From Candidatus Hydrogenedentota bacterium (GTDB lineage Bacteria; Hydrogenedentota; Hydrogenedentia; Hydrogenedentales; GCA-2746185): a stretch of 33,187 bases of DNA. Positions 32,693-33,187 of the stretch are shown in pieces. Numbering within the stretch: position 1 is the first letter of the stretch; the number at the start of each line of letters is the position of its first letter. The stretch covers positions 1 through 33,187 of the forward strand of contig CANKTP010000022.1 of assembly GCA_947486375.1 (NCBI GenBank), written 5' to 3'. The translations under genes were made by a program, and so were the position numbers. The notes under the pieces are model-generated. The model searched no databases. It was not told the origin of the DNA and was given only the letters and a program-made list of their open reading frames with translations.

Positions 32693-33187
32693 ATGGGCGC
32701 CGACGCGATAACCGCCGTGGAAGGTCTCCACTGGATAGATAACGCCATCATCTTGGTCTATATGGTCGGCGTGTTTGTCCTGGGGTCGTATTTCGGGAAG
32801 TATGTCAACACCGCCGAGGACTTTTTTAGCTCGGGCAAGACGCTGCCGTGGTGGGCGATCGGCATGTCCATCGTCGTCACCGACATCAGCGCGACAGACT
32901 TCATCGCGACCGCCGGCGCGGGTTATGTCTACGGTATCTCCGCGGCGAATTTCGACCTGATCGGGTCGATGCCCGCGATGGTCTTTTCCGCGTTCATTTT
33001 CGTCCCCTATTATTGGCGTTCCGGCGTTTTCTCGATCCCCGAGTTCCTGGGCCGGCGATACAACTCCGCCGTGCAGATCATCCACGGCTCCATCTGGGGC
33101 GTGTTCCTCCTCGTCATGATGTCCGTCATGCTGTGGCTCACCGCCGTCACCCTCCAGACCATCGTCGGCTGGAACCCCTACGTGTCC
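32693..33187 (+). CDS. Sodium:solute symporter (N-terminal 165 residues; cut by window end)
   Basis: Begins MGADAITAVEGLHWIDNAIILVYMVGVFVLG and continues YVNTAEDFFSSGKTLPWWAIGMSIVVTDISATDFIATAGAGYVYG, the hallmark of the SSS family (sugar, amino acid and similar solutes taken up with Na+). Next is PYYWRSGVFSIPEFLGRRYN. Four membrane segments are visible before the window ends at ITVT-like ...TIVGWNPYVS. GGAG precedes the ATG. The ORF track lacks it because no stop is inside the window. Substrate cannot be told; the closest look is to glucose/galactose-type members. Confidence 0.93.
   Translation, partial: MGADAITAVEGLHWIDNAIILVYMVGVFVLGSYFGKYVNTAEDFFSSGKTLPWWAIGMSIVVTDISATDFIATAGAGYVYGISAANFDLIGSMPAMVFSAFIFVPYYWRSGVFSIPEFLGRRYNSAVQIIHGSIWGVFLLVMMSVMLWLTAVTLQTIVGWNPYVS

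Overview
This GC-rich (roughly 60% or more, by eye) bacterial window reads as ordinary chromosome with accessory inserts. A c-type cytochrome PSD1-family protein (PSCyt1/PSCyt2/PSD1, DUF1549/DUF1553) sits next to a DUF1501 protein, alongside a sialate O-acetylesterase, an ABC-2 permease/M1 peptidase fusion, a fused SecDF and many small nucleotidyltransferase modules. That combination points to the Planctomycetes/PVC group or a neighbouring phylum such as Hydrogenedentota. The phylum is an inference; no rRNA is present to settle it.

Layout. 1-1262 (-): pyruvate kinase, cut at its C-terminus by the window edge. 1263-1710: non-coding stretch with several hairpins and an AT-rich island. 1711-6883 (+): degenerate ATP-grasp protein, tgt, yajC and fused secDF, tightly packed and probably an operon (queuosine tRNA modification plus Sec translocase accessory proteins). 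7211-8245 (+): hemH with an internal cysteine cluster. 8392-9113 (+): overlapping nucleotidyltransferase/65-aa pair that may be translated from a leaderless mRNA. 9191-10732 (+): secreted sialate O-acetylesterase. 10748-12662 (-): DUF4870 membrane protein and a soluble protein joining a GspE-N/MshEN domain to a cyclic-nucleotide-binding domain. 12867-14494 (+): two tandem MNT-nucleotidyltransferase/HEPN modules, each with its own sigma70-like promoter; the second HEPN has lost its motif histidine. 14550-14795 (+): small membrane protein. 14888-19434 (-): PSD1 and DUF1501 pair behind a good promoter. 19569-24015 (-): ABC ATPase plus permease/M1 fusion. 24144-24989 (-): short-chain dehydrogenase. 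25133-26950 (+): soluble PAS histidine kinase. 27016-27450 (-): small tail-anchored TPR-like protein. 27663-28358 (+): antitoxin/PIN toxin pair with a palindromic operator. 28442-29926 (+): GPH-type MFS symporter, overlapping tail-to-tail with a TauE/SafE permease (-) that follows an exported methyltransferase (-). 31511-32593 (+): membrane-anchored TPR protein. 32693-end (+): start of a sodium:solute symporter.

The parts most worth following up are the duplicated MNT/HEPN modules with an apparently inactivated second HEPN, the MshEN-CNB fusion without an ATPase, the possible leaderless nucleotidyltransferase module, and the hairpin-rich leader upstream of the tgt-secDF operon. I found no CRISPR array, tRNA, rRNA, transposase or phage gene.
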